NCBI GenBank assembly: GCA_021129445.1
Contig: JAJOLG010000059.1
Coordinates: 1-19,056 of the forward strand
Reading direction: 5' to 3'
DNA length: 19,056 nt
Source: Candidatus Altimarinota bacterium
GTDB taxonomy: Bacteria; Patescibacteriota; Gracilibacteria; GCA-2401425; JAJOLG01
Shown here: in pieces, positions 8,593 to 16,378 of the stretch
Layout of the letters: each line of letters begins with the position of its first letter
Numbering within the stretch: position 1 is the first letter of the stretch
The notes under the pieces: generated by a model
Told to the model about the DNA's origin: nothing
The model's database searches: none
What the model saw: only the letters and a program-made list of their open reading frames with translations
Translations under genes and position numbers: made by a program

Positions 8593-8916
8593 ATGAAAAG
8601 AAAAAATACAGTAAATAAAAAAGGGTTATTAAAAAATAGATTAAAATCAAAAGTTCAATGAACTGCTGATAAGCTTAGATTTTGTCTAAGTAGATCTAAT
8701 ACTTCATTATATTGACAATTGATCAATGATGTAGAATGAAAAACTGTTTTTTGATTTAAAGTTAAAAAATGAGATAAATGAATAGAAGAAATGTGAAAAG
8801 TTTTTTGAGAGAAATTTAAATGACAAAAAATTGCTTTTGACAGAAACTGAAATTTATATCATTGAGTTGTTAAAAAATGTGCAGATGCTCTAAGAAAATG
8901 ATGATTAGATTTTTAA
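8593..8916 (+). CDS. rplR: 50S ribosomal protein uL18
   Basis: 5S rRNA-binding protein of the central protuberance. The 107-residue frame has the basic N-terminus (MKRKNTVNKKGLLKNRLKSK), RFCLSRSNTSLYGQLINDVEGKTV and the closing stretch IAFDRNGNLYHGVVKKCADA followed by LRKGGLDF, a clear uL18 end. It is slightly shorter than the ~117 typical residues. It is placed between rplF and rpsE as expected. Confidence 0.95.
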
Positions 8917-8941
8917 TAAAAAATTTTAAAAAAAATTAAAT

Positions 8942-9514
8942 ATGTGAAAAAAATTTTCTAAACCAAAGGAAAAAAAGGAATTCTTCGAAGAATTAATAGA
9001 TCTTGCAAGAGTGACAAGAGTTGTTAAATGATGAAGAAGAATGAGATTTAGAGCTACTGTTGTAATTTGAAACAGAAAATGAAAAGTTTGACTTTGAGTT
9101 TGAAAATCTTGAGAAGTTGCACTTGCTGTTCAAAAAGCTGTTGCAGATGCAAAAAAAACTTTATTAACATTTCCAATTGTTGATTGAACTATTGCACATA
9201 ATTTACAATACAAATTCAAATGAGCTCAAATTTTATTAATGCCAGCTTGACCTTGAACTTGAATTATATCTTGATGAGCAACTAGAAAAATTTTAGATTT
9301 AGCAGGTGTTGAAAATGTTTTAACAAAAAGATTTTGATCAACAAATAAATTGACAAATGCACAAGCTACAATGAAAGCATTGACAATTATTGCTTGAAGA
9401 ACAAGGAAAGAAGATGTTAAAAAAGTTGAAAAAGTTGAAAAAGTAGAAAAAAAAGAAACTGCTGAAAAAAAAGATTCTAAAAAGAAAGAACCTAAAAAAG
9501 AAGCGAAAAAATAA
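8942..9514 (+). CDS. rpsE: 30S ribosomal protein uS5 with charged C-terminal tail
   Basis: Small-subunit protein important for decoding accuracy. The first ~155 residues form the normal two-domain uS5: RVTRVVKGGRRMRFRATVVI, GKVGLGVGKSGEVALAVQKA, PAGPGTGIISGGATRKIL and GVENVLTKRFGSTNKLTNAQ. After that the 190-residue product carries a tail of about 35 residues made almost wholly of Lys, Glu, Val and Ala, with VEK repeats. rpmD (uL30), which usually follows, is missing, and rplO starts 9 bases downstream. Confidence 0.96.
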
Positions 9515-9523
9515 TAGTTTATT

Positions 9524-9961
9524 ATGTTACAAAACGAATTTAGTAATCCATTAAAGGTTTCAAGAAAAAGAGTTGGTAGATGAGATGCTTCGTGAAAGTG
9601 AAGAACTTGTTGAAAGTGAGATAAATGACAAAATGCAAGAAAATGATCTTGACCAAATGCTTTTTTTGAATGATGACAAACACCTTTATATAAAAGACTT
9701 CCAAAGTTAAAATGATTTACAAATATTTTTAAAAAAGAATATGATGTAGTTAATTTATCATCTATTGCAAATTTAGAATGAGAAATTACATTAGAAACTT
9801 TGTCTGAAAAATGAGTAATTTCATGAAAAACTTGAAGATTGAAAGTTTTATGAAATTGAGAAGTAAAAAATAAAATTTCTTTAAAAGCTGTTAAAGTTTC
9901 GGCTTCAGCAAAAGAAAAGATTGAAAAAGCTTGATGAAAAGTAGAAATATTATCTAAATAA
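9524..9961 (+). CDS. rplO: 50S ribosomal protein uL15
   Basis: Large-subunit assembly protein. The 145-residue frame contains KRVGRGDASGKGRTCGKGDKG and the GGQTPLYKRLPKLKGF signature, followed by the C-terminal domain SEKGVISGKTGRLKVLGNGE and the SASAKEKIEKAGGKVEIL helix. Glycines in the N-terminal Gly-Lys-rich arm are nearly all TGA. In most bacteria secY follows. Here rpsP begins 9 bases after the stop, so secY lies elsewhere. Confidence 0.96.
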
Positions 9962-9970
9962 TTTTTTAAG

Positions 9971-10369
9971 ATGTTAAAAATTAGATTACAAAGAATTTGA
10001 AAAATACATAACGCAGTTTATAGAATTGTAGTTGCTGAAAATACAGCGCCAGTTAAATGAAAATTTATTGAAAGATTATGATCATTTGCTGCACAAAGAA
10101 AAGAAGCAACTTTACAAATAAATACAGAAAGAGCTTGATATTGGATTTCAGTATGAGCAATTCCTTCTGATTCAGTTGCTAGGCTTTTAGTTAAAAATTG
10201 ATTAAAATCTGCTGAAAAATTTATTCAAAAAAGAGTAATGAAAATGTCTAATGCTGAAAAAGCTAAATTAGAAGCTGAACAAAAAGCAAAAGAAGAAGCA
10301 GAAGCTAAAAAAGCGGAAGAAGAAGCTGCAAAAACTGCTGAATCTAAAAATGCTGAAGAATCTGAATAA
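9971..10369 (+). CDS. rpsP: 30S ribosomal protein bS16 with acidic alanine-rich tail
   Basis: A 16S rRNA-binding assembly protein. The first ~85 residues are typical bS16: MLKIRLQRIGKIHNAVYRIV, ENTAPVKGKFIERLGSF, INTERAGYWISVGAIPSDSV and ARLLVKNGL. The product continues to 132 residues with a Glu/Ala/Lys helix (EAEQKAKEEAEAKKAEEEAA) ending acidic, probably a surface tail. It closes the cluster. In other bacteria rpsP heads an rpsP-khpA-rimM-trmD group, and here khpA follows after 208 bases, so the two conserved groups are joined. Confidence 0.95.
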
Positions 10370-10577
10370 TTAAAGCAAAAATAAAAAATTTTTATATTAA
10401 TAAATTTTTAAAAATTTATTAAAAATATTTTAGATATTTTAAAAAAATTGTATAAAAAATTTTGAAATATAAATTTTTTTGTTTTAAAATTTTGGTTTTA
10501 CCAAAACAATTTGAAGTTTTAAAAATAAGGATAAAACCTTTATAAAAAATAAATTTTTTAAAAAAATAAAAAATATT
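10370..10577 (+). terminator. gap between rpsP and khpA with AT palindrome and dyad
   Basis: This 208-base gap holds a 26-base perfect palindrome at 10397-10422 (TTAATAAATTTTT and its complement). In RNA it could act as a weak terminator for the ribosomal cluster, though its tail is A-rich. A second short AT dyad follows near 10423-10440. Further on is the promoter-like and operator-like sequence listed separately. No coding frame with recognisable product is visible. Confidence 0.4.
10462..10506 (+). promoter_or_regulatory. candidate khpA promoter with GGT/ACC dyad at the start site
   Basis: TTGAAA (10462-10467), 17 bases, then TAAAAT (10485-10490) resemble -35 and -10 boxes. TTTTGGT (10490-10496) and ACCAAAA (10500-10506) form a perfect 7-bp inverted repeat with a TTT loop, where transcription would start. 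A related dyad lies in the comEC promoter region. An operator or a start-proximal RNA hairpin are both possible. Confidence 0.3.
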
Positions 10578-10832
10578 ATGGACAAAGAAATAGAAATGTT
10601 AGCATGAATTGTAAAATATCTTGTTGAAAATGAAGATGAAATTAGAATTCAAAAAAATGAAGAAACTGATTGATCGACAAATTTGATTTTAACAACTCAT
10701 AAAGATGATATTTGAAGAGTGATTTGAAAAGAGTGAAAAGTTGTTTGAGCTATGAGAACTTTATTGAGAGTTTTGTGAGCAAAGCTTGATAAAAGAATTA
10801 CTTTAACTGTAATTGAACCAGATAAAATTTAG
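10578..10832 (+). CDS. khpA: KH-domain RNA-binding protein KhpA
   Basis: A small single-KH RNA-binding protein (YlqC family) that in Gram-positive bacteria pairs with KhpB and acts on sRNAs and cell division. The 84-residue product contains the GxxG loop within DDIGRVIGKEGKVVGAMRTL, followed by LRVLGAKLDKRITLTVIEPD, the typical YlqC end. An N-terminal helix MDKEIEMLAGIVKYLVEN precedes it. Length is normal. Linkage to rpsP is a conserved arrangement, although rimM and trmD do not follow here. It ends with TAG and its own terminator 5 bases later. Confidence 0.92.
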
Positions 10833-10837
10833 ATTTT

Positions 10838-10862
10838 AAAATCCTGATTTAAGGATTTTTTT
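10838..10862 (+). terminator. rho-independent terminator after khpA
   Basis: AAAATCCT (10838-10845) pairs perfectly with AGGATTTT (10852-10859) across a 6-base loop and runs into a T-tract to 10862. It separates khpA from comEC. Confidence 0.85.
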
Positions 10863-10874
10863 ATAATTTTAATT

Positions 10875-10914
10875 TTGTATTTTTGGTAATTTCTAATATT
10901 TTTTTACCAAAAAT
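10875..10914 (+). promoter_or_regulatory. candidate comEC promoter overlapped by a large dyad
   Basis: TTGTAT (10875-10880), a 16-base spacer and TATTTT (10897-10902) resemble a promoter with a start near 10909 and a short leader to the ATG at 10928. ATTTTTGGTAA (10879-10889) and TTACCAAAAAT (10904-10914) form a perfect 11-bp inverted repeat that brackets the -10 box. Its TTTTGGT/ACCAAAA core is shared with the dyad before khpA, and a repressor or activator could bind it. Confidence 0.35.
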
Positions 10915-10927
10915 GATTTTTTAAAAA

Positions 10928-12562
10928 ATGAAAAAACAAGTTATAATTCTATTATTTTCAATTTTTGTAATATTTTTATGACAATTTTTTATTTGAAATA
11001 AAATTTTTGATAAAATATTTTTTAATTATCCAAAGAATCATATCATTAATTTTTTGGATTTTCCTGAAAAAATTAAAATTCAATGAAGGATTTGTTGAGA
11101 GGTGGATAGGAGGATTTTTAAGACGAATTATGAAGTTTGTGTAAAAAGAATTTTTTTATTAAAAAAAGATAAAGATAAATTTTTACAAAAGCAGAAAAAA
11201 TTTTTAGAAAATTTTGATAAAAACGAGGATAAAAATTTTTTAAAGCAGTCAAAACAGTCAAAAATTGAAGAAAGTTTTTTTGAAAAAATAAAAATTGTTC
11301 AGGAAAAAACTGATGAAAAACAGCAGTGGAAAAGGGAGATTACAGAGCAAGAAAAATTTTTTTTGAGATGAGAAAATTTTTCTGATATTCAAAAAAATTT
11401 TTTAAAATGAGAAAAAATTTTTTCTGAGTGAAAAATTTTAATTTCAACAAGATTTTTTCCAGAATATAATCTTGGTGATGAAGTTAAGATTTATTGAAAG
11501 TTAAAAAAACCGTTTGAAAATAAGGATTTTTCGTATAAAAATTTTTTATTAAAAGATTGAATTTTTTGAACGATGAATTTTGGGCAGATTAAATTTTTGT
11601 GAAATTGAGATTTTTTTAATTATTCATGGTTTGAAAAAATAAAATATTCTTTTTTTGAGAGAATTTTTGCTTTTAAAAAGATTTTTTTGGAAAGAATTGA
11701 GCAAATTTATCCGTCGCCACATTCGGCTTTTTTGGCTTGATTGCTGGTAGGGGACAGGAAGTGATTGCCTGATGATGTAAAAACTGATTTTCAAAAAAAT
11801 GGTTTGGCGCATATTGTGGCAATTTCTGGGTACAATATCACGATTATTATTTTGTTTATTTCTGGGATTTTTTTCTTTTTGCCGAGAAAATTGTGAATTA
11901 TTTTATCTGCGATTTTTGTGGTTTTGTTTACGATTTTTGTTTGATGAACAAGTGCTGTTGTTAGGGCGTCTGTGATGTGAATTTTGGGGCTTTTAGCTTT
12001 GTATTATTGACGAGATAAAAATATTTTGATTTTGATATTAGCATCGGTTTTTTTGATGAGTGTGCGGAATCCGATGATGCTGTGGTGGGATATTGGTTTT
12101 CATTTATCGGTTTTGGCGGTATTGTGAGTTGTTTATTTGGTAAAAATTTTTGAAAAATTTACAAAAAATATTCAAAATTTTTTCTGAATAAAAGAAATAA
12201 TTTTGTTGACAATTTCTGCTAGTTTAATGACTTTTCCGCTGATTTCGTATCACTTTTGAATAGTTTCGCTAATTTCACCGATAGCGAATTTAGTGGTCAC
12301 TCCGCTTATTCCTTTGGCAATGCTTTTGTGATTTTTTTCAGTTGTTTTTAGTTTTTTGTGAAATTTTTGAATTTTTTATTTTTTAAAAGAATTTTTTTGA
12401 TTTTTAACCTACTCAGTTTTAGATTTTTCCCTCAAAATGTCGCATTTTTTTGCGAATTTAAAATATTCTTTTGTTGAGTTTAAAATATGAATTTTGTGAG
12501 TTTTGTTGTTTTATTTGTTTTTAGGTTTTTTATTTTTGAGATTTAGGGAGGAGTTTGAGTAG
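10928..12562 (+). CDS. comEC: DNA-uptake channel ComEC, short form without metallo-beta-lactamase domain
   Basis: Inner-membrane channel that carries single-stranded DNA into the cell during natural transformation. The 544-residue product starts with one membrane segment (about residues 5-23), an OB-like DUF4131 region (KIKIQGRICGEV), and then the competence core: LLVGDRKGLPDDVKTDFQKN near 275, GLAHIVAISGYNITIII near 294, and roughly eight further hydrophobic segments up to LLFYLFLGFLFLRF. A strongly charged Lys/Glu/Phe stretch at about residues 76-165 is inserted in the extracytoplasmic part. The C-terminal metallo-beta-lactamase domain of long ComEC proteins is absent, as in several other lineages. 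ATG 10928 is the only start that precedes the first membrane segment. The stop is TAG. Confidence 0.9.
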
Positions 12563-12685
12563 AAATAAAAAATTTTTGAGATTTTTAAATTTCAATAATT
12601 TTAACTCGGTAGCTTTGTTTAATTAAGGTATTTTAATTTTTTGTTTCTTCTGATTTATTTTTAATTCAATTGATTTCAATTGTCT

Positions 12686-12792
12686 TTAAAATGAATATTT
12701 TGAAATCAATAATCTTTTCCAGCCAGTCTTTTCATTTTTTCTAACTAAATCATTATTTCAATGTATGTCTGCTAGAATAGCTATTTTTTCAT
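12686..12792 (-). pseudogene. remnant resembling the start of a calcineurin-like metallophosphoesterase
   Basis: On the minus strand one frame reads KIAILADIHGNNDLVRKNEK, which matches the beginning of YfcE-type metallophosphoesterases (DxH metal motif). The ATG at 12792 is one base out of frame: ATG followed by seven rather than six A's would give MKKIAILADIHGN. The frame stops at 12686 after about 34 codons, and the second metal-binding block (GD...GNH) is missing. This looks like a decayed 5' end. The Gly of DIHG is a TGA codon, so the decay happened in a recoded genome. The match is short and chance is possible. Confidence 0.35.
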
Positions 12793-12817
12793 AAAAAACT
12801 CTCTTTTAGAGAGTTTT
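12793..12817 (-). terminator. terminator of tRNA-Trp
   Basis: AAAACTCTCT (12795-12804) pairs with AGAGAGTTTT (12808-12817) across a 3-base loop. Read on the minus strand, the stem is followed by a run of T's (complement of A's 12793-12798), 12 bases past the CCA end of the tRNA. Confidence 0.8.
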
Positions 12818-12829
12818 AAATTTTTCAAA

Positions 12830-12904
12830 TGGCAGTCTCGCTCAGAATCGAACTGAGGTTGCCGGTGTTGGAGACCAGCGTCATAACCGTTAGACCACGA
12901 GACC
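12830..12904 (-). tRNA. trnW: tRNA-Trp (anticodon CCA), CCA end encoded
   Basis: The minus strand folds as a full cloverleaf: acceptor GGTCTCG/CGAGACT with one G-U pair at the top, D stem GTC/GAC, anticodon stem CTGGT/ACCGG, loop CTCCAAC, T arm CTCAG-TTCGATT-CTGAG, discriminator G, encoded CCA. Anticodon CCA with G73 gives tryptophan identity. C34 restricts it to UGG, which agrees with UGA being glycine here. Position 38 is C, whereas many bacterial tRNA-Trp have A36-A37-A38. Terminator downstream and promoter-like boxes upstream indicate its own unit. Confidence 0.95.
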
Positions 12905-12916
12905 ATATGCCGAGAA

Positions 12917-12944
12917 AAAATATATAAAAAAAATTTTTTATCAA
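12917..12944 (-). promoter_or_regulatory. candidate promoter of tRNA-Trp
   Basis: On the minus strand TTGATA (12944-12939), a 16-base spacer and TATTTT (12922-12917) stand 12 bases before the tRNA 5' end, good placement for a start near 12910. The sequence is a run of A and T, so chance matches are easy, but it agrees with the other candidate promoters in spacing and -10 hexamer. Confidence 0.4.
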
Positions 12945-12954
12945 GATAAAATTT

Positions 12955-14475
12955 TTATTTAATTTTTTTCTCAATTTCTTTAAAAAATTTTTCTTTTAAA
13001 TAATCTCTTAAAAATTCTTTTTCCTTAAAACCCTGATAAATTGGTATTAAACTCATATTGTAAGATTTTTCAATAAGGTGATTTAACTTCTTAAATTTAT
13101 CAAAATTTTTTTCTGTGATATTTCAAGGGTAAAGTAAAAAAATTTTATCTGCCTTGCTTTGAAAATCTTTTTGATTTTGAAATCAAATTTTTCTGTATTT
13201 GTGAAGGTCGGATTTGAAATATTTTGGATTTGGATAATCCAATTTTAAATCAAAATCTTTAAAAGACGAAAATTTTACATCAAAAAATATTTTTTTTGAA
13301 ATTGTTTTGTTTGTTTTTTTATCAAAAAAGTTTATTTCAAGCGAAATATCAGGTGTTAATTTTTTTGAATTATTTTTAAATTTTTTTCATAAAATTTTTG
13401 AAAAATCTTCTTCTAAAAATCGTGCTTCATTTTCTTTTATTTTATCTCAAAAAATGTATTTAAAACTTAAATTATCATCAATTTTGTACTCCAAAAATCA
13501 AAATTCCTTTTCGTTTTTATCTTTTAAAAATTTTGAAAAATCGTCTTCAAAGCGAATAATTTTATTTTTATGTGAAATTTTTTCTAAATTTTTTTTAATT
13601 TCTTCATCAAAATTTTTTAATTCATCATAATTTCATTGAAATTTTTTTAGAAATTCTTGAAAATTTTTTTCATCTATTAAAAATTTTTCATCTTTTTTTA
13701 AAAGCCTTTCAATATCTTTTTCGTCTAAAAAAAACCTTTTTTTCAAATTTAAAAAATCTTTTTTTAAATCTTTTCAAAATTTTTCCAAAAAAATTTCTTC
13801 CAAAATTTCTTTGAATTTTAAATATGCAAAAAATTCGTATTTTTCCGAGAAAAAATTAACATAATTTGTATTTTTAACTGGATCAATAAAAAATTTTTTG
13901 TTAAAAATTTTTTCTCAAAAATAAGAATCAATTTTTTTTGTGATGTAATCCAAAAAGCTTTTTTCCAGAATTTGAAATGGATAAATAAAAAATTTTCATT
14001 TCAAAAATTTTTTCAGAGGTGTGAATTTGAAGTCGTTTAGTCAAATTTTGTAATTTTTTGGTGAAATCCGGTAAGTTGTCAAAATATCAAAATTTTTGTT
14101 CAGTAGGGTGAAAAATGATGCTTCTGTGAAGAAAAAATTTGAACGAATTTCTTTTGTGAAATTTTTTGCAAATTTTTCTAAATTTTTTTCGTTTGTTCTA
14201 AAAATTTTTTTTCATCAGAAAAAATTATCCAAATAAAGATATTCAATTTCAAAATTTTTTTCTAAATAAAAATTTTTTTTATGGAAAATTTTTTTATGAA
14301 AATCGTCTATTTGATGCGAAAAAAATCAAGAATGACTGGTTAAAAATTTTTCTTCATCAAATTTTTTCTTTTCTTCATTGAAAAATCTATCAAAATTTTT
14401 TTGTAAATAAAAAATTTTTCAATTGTTTGTATTTGTGATTTTTACAGCCGCTAAAATATCTTTAAAATTTATCAT
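12955..14475 (-). CDS. PD-(D/E)XK nuclease resembling McrC / DUF2357 proteins
   Basis: The 506-residue product ends in a nuclease-like fold: P375-D376 in TPDISLEINFF, then D399-V400-K401 in FFDVKFSS, then D423 in SDLHKYRKIG and the strand IFLLYPGN. The order PD...DxK...DLxKxxxY...LLYPG is that of McrC-type and DUF2357 endonucleases, the cutting subunits of McrBC-like modification-dependent restriction. The N-terminal ~350 residues are extremely rich in Phe, Lys, Asp and Asn, and I recognise no domain there. No McrB-type AAA+ partner lies next to it. ATG 14475 is used because a TAA lies a few codons upstream in frame. It is the next gene upstream of tRNA-Trp on the same strand, and rlmD ends 74 bases behind it. 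Role in DNA defence is inferred from fold alone. Confidence 0.6.
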
Positions 14476-14549
14476 CAAGATATTTTAGCTATTTTTTCGT
14501 AAAAATCATTTTTTCGGTTTGAAAAAAATAGAGAATGTGGTTTTTTAAA

Positions 14550-16052
14550 TTATTTTAATTTAAATTTTGCAACAAGCTCAATGTGACTTGTATGCGGAAA
14601 CATGTCCACGGCCTGCACTTTTTCCAAAACATATTTTTCCGCAAAAATCTGAGCATCTCTTGCAAAAGTCGATGGGTTGCAAGACACATAAATCAAGTTT
14701 TTTGCCTCAGAATTCATAATTGTTTCAATGGCTTTTTTGTGCATTCATGCTCTTGGTGGGTCAATTACAATCAAGTCCAGTTCTTGAAATTCCTCTAAAA
14801 GTTCAGGTAATTTTTCCTCAACTTTTCCACAAATAAATTCAGTATTTGTTAAATTATTCAATTTTGAATTTTCTTTTGCATCCTCAACGGCACTTTCGAT
14901 ATATTCGATTCAAACAACCTGCGCATCGGAATCTTTGGCTAAAATTTGCCCAATTGTTCAGGTTCAGCAGTATAAATCGATAAAAATTTTATCAGTTGTT
15001 TTTTCCGAATTTGCAAAAATTTCATCAGAAAATTTTTTTACTTGCGAATATAAAACTTCTGCTCATCCTGAATTTGTTTGAAAAAATGATTTTGCAGAAA
15101 TTTTAAAATTTAATCATAAAATATTTTCTTCAATAAATTCGTCTTCTCAAAAAATTTTATGCACTTCATATTTTGCCCAATCATCATTTAATCAAGGGTT
15201 ATTTGTGTAAAAAAAATTTTTTACATAATTTAATTTTCAATTATGCACTCAGTTTGAATTTCAATTTCAGTTTCAAAAATTTTGTAATTTTATTGCTAAA
15301 TTTTCTAAAAATGTATTAAATCTTTGATTTTTGTATTTATTTTGAAATAAATTTATAATCAAATTTATCATCAATTCTCATTTTAAATTTTCACGAATTA
15401 AAATATGTCTCCAAAGTCATTTATGAGAATATGGGTTAAAAACCTCTTTTGAAAATTTTAAACATTCAGTTTTTATCAGTTGAAATACTTGATTTGCATT
15501 TTCTGTAATCAAATCACAATTTGCAATATCGACAATTTCTTGAAATTTTCAAGGTTTATGAAATCAAGCAGTTTCTCAGGTGTCAAAAAATTTTTTATTT
15601 CAGTCTTCATCAGTCTCAACTCTCATTTCTTGATATCAAAACGAAAATTCAACTTTATTTCTGTATCAAAAAATTTCTGGGCTTCCTAAAATTGGTGAAA
15701 AATTTATCGTCTCTAAATCAAATTTTCAAATGTGTTTTAAGGATTCTTTAACTTGATTTTCTTTGTATTCAAGTTGTTTTTTGTAGTCTAAATTTTGCCA
15801 TTTGCATCATCAACATTTTCAGAAATGCTGACATTTTGCAGAAATCTCAATATTAGATTTTTCCAAAACTTCTTGAAGTTTTCAATTTCAATGTGATTTT
15901 TTCTTTTTTTGTAAAACAAATTTTACTTTTTGCCCAGGAATTCATCATTTTATGAAAATTACAAAATCATCAATTTTTGCAATTCATTCTCATCAGAATC
16001 ATAAATTTTCTATTTTTGCCTCGTAAACTCCTCATTTTTTTAGCTGTGTCAT
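14550..16052 (-). CDS. rlmD: RNA uracil-C5-methyltransferase, RlmD/RumA type with Fe-S site
   Basis: Methylates a uracil C5 in rRNA (23S U1939 for RlmD; paralogues act on U747 or tRNA U54). The 500-residue product has an N-terminal TRAM-like domain (YEAKIENLGFGGEGIAK), the Fe-S cysteines C74, C80, C83 (CxxxxxCGGC) and C179, the SAM-binding motif FIDLYCGTGTIGQ, DPPRAG at 431-436 and the catalytic C458 in VSCNPSTFARD. A middle insert of about 100 residues contains an Asn/Gly run. The start ATG 16052 gives MTQLKKGG immediately before the TRAM domain. The exact target base cannot be told from sequence, so the symbol is for the family. It is transcribed away from the gene at 16100. Confidence 0.88.
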
Positions 16053-16079
16053 TGACTTTTTTAGTTATTAAAGTATTTT
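16052..16079 (+). promoter_or_regulatory. candidate promoter of the small gene at 16100
   Basis: TTGACT (16052-16057), 16 bases, TATTTT (16074-16079), with an expected start near 16086 and a leader of about 14 bases. The region is only 47 bases wide between divergent starts, so rlmD's own minus-strand promoter must overlap it. I could not pick a clear one. Confidence 0.4.
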
Positions 16080-16099
16080 TATTTTGAATAATATTTTAT

Positions 16100-16375
16100 A
16101 TGAAGATAGAAAAAATTTCACAAGAGGTAAATTCTTTTTTAGAAAAATGAAAAGAAAATGTAGAAAAAAGCAATTTACCAGAGTGATCTTACAAAACAGA
16201 AAGGGCATGACATTTTAAAACACAATTTCATTTGATTAAAATTTTAGATTCTATTGAAGTTTTTCGTAATGAATTATTGTCAATGTCAAAAGCAAATAAT
16301 CCAAGAGTAATGAAAATTCAAGATAAACTTCATGAAAAAATAGAAGAATTTTTGAAAATTTGGGAAAATAATTAG
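16100..16375 (+). CDS. small helical protein of unknown function
   Basis: 91 residues, highly charged and predicted helical: MKIEKISQEVNSFLEKGKEN near the start, a middle HFKTQFHLIKILDSIEVFRN, and the end KIQDKLHEKIEEFLKIWENN. There is no signal peptide, membrane segment or cysteine, and I recognise no family. Reality is supported by a promoter-like sequence just upstream, an intact frame with TGA-Gly codons, and a fit between two genes of the other strand. Its TAG stop is 3 bases from the stop of uvrD, which converges on it, and no terminator lies between. It may bind protein or nucleic acid, but nothing in the sequence decides this. Confidence 0.7.
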
Positions 16376-16378
16376 TTT

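Larger units (their letters stand above)
12563..12829. other. gap between comEC and tRNA-Trp, mostly without intact genes
   Basis: Besides the phosphoesterase-like remnant and the tRNA terminator listed separately, it holds an 11-bp perfect inverted repeat, ATTGATTTCAA (12669-12679) with TTGAAATCAAT (12700-12710), and inside it a smaller CAATTGA/TCAATTG dyad (12667-12682). No T-run follows, so I do not call a comEC terminator. 12563-12666 shows nothing I can identify. Confidence 0.5.

Noticed and set aside
11102-11371. Separate 89-codon lysine-rich gene
   Set aside because: It is in frame with comEC and bounded only by TGA glycine codons, so it is the charged insertion of ComEC.
12667-12710. 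comEC terminator at the nested inverted repeats
   Set aside because: No T-tract follows on the plus strand and the 20-base loop is large; kept only as an inverted repeat.
13307-13630. Plus-strand open frame of 107 codons rich in Phe and Ser
   Set aside because: It is antisense to the nuclease gene and its composition is the mirror of that gene's Lys/Phe-rich codons; no independent signal.
16053-16099. A minus-strand promoter for rlmD
   Set aside because: One must exist in or near this gap, but no pair of boxes stood out from the AT background, so none is listed.
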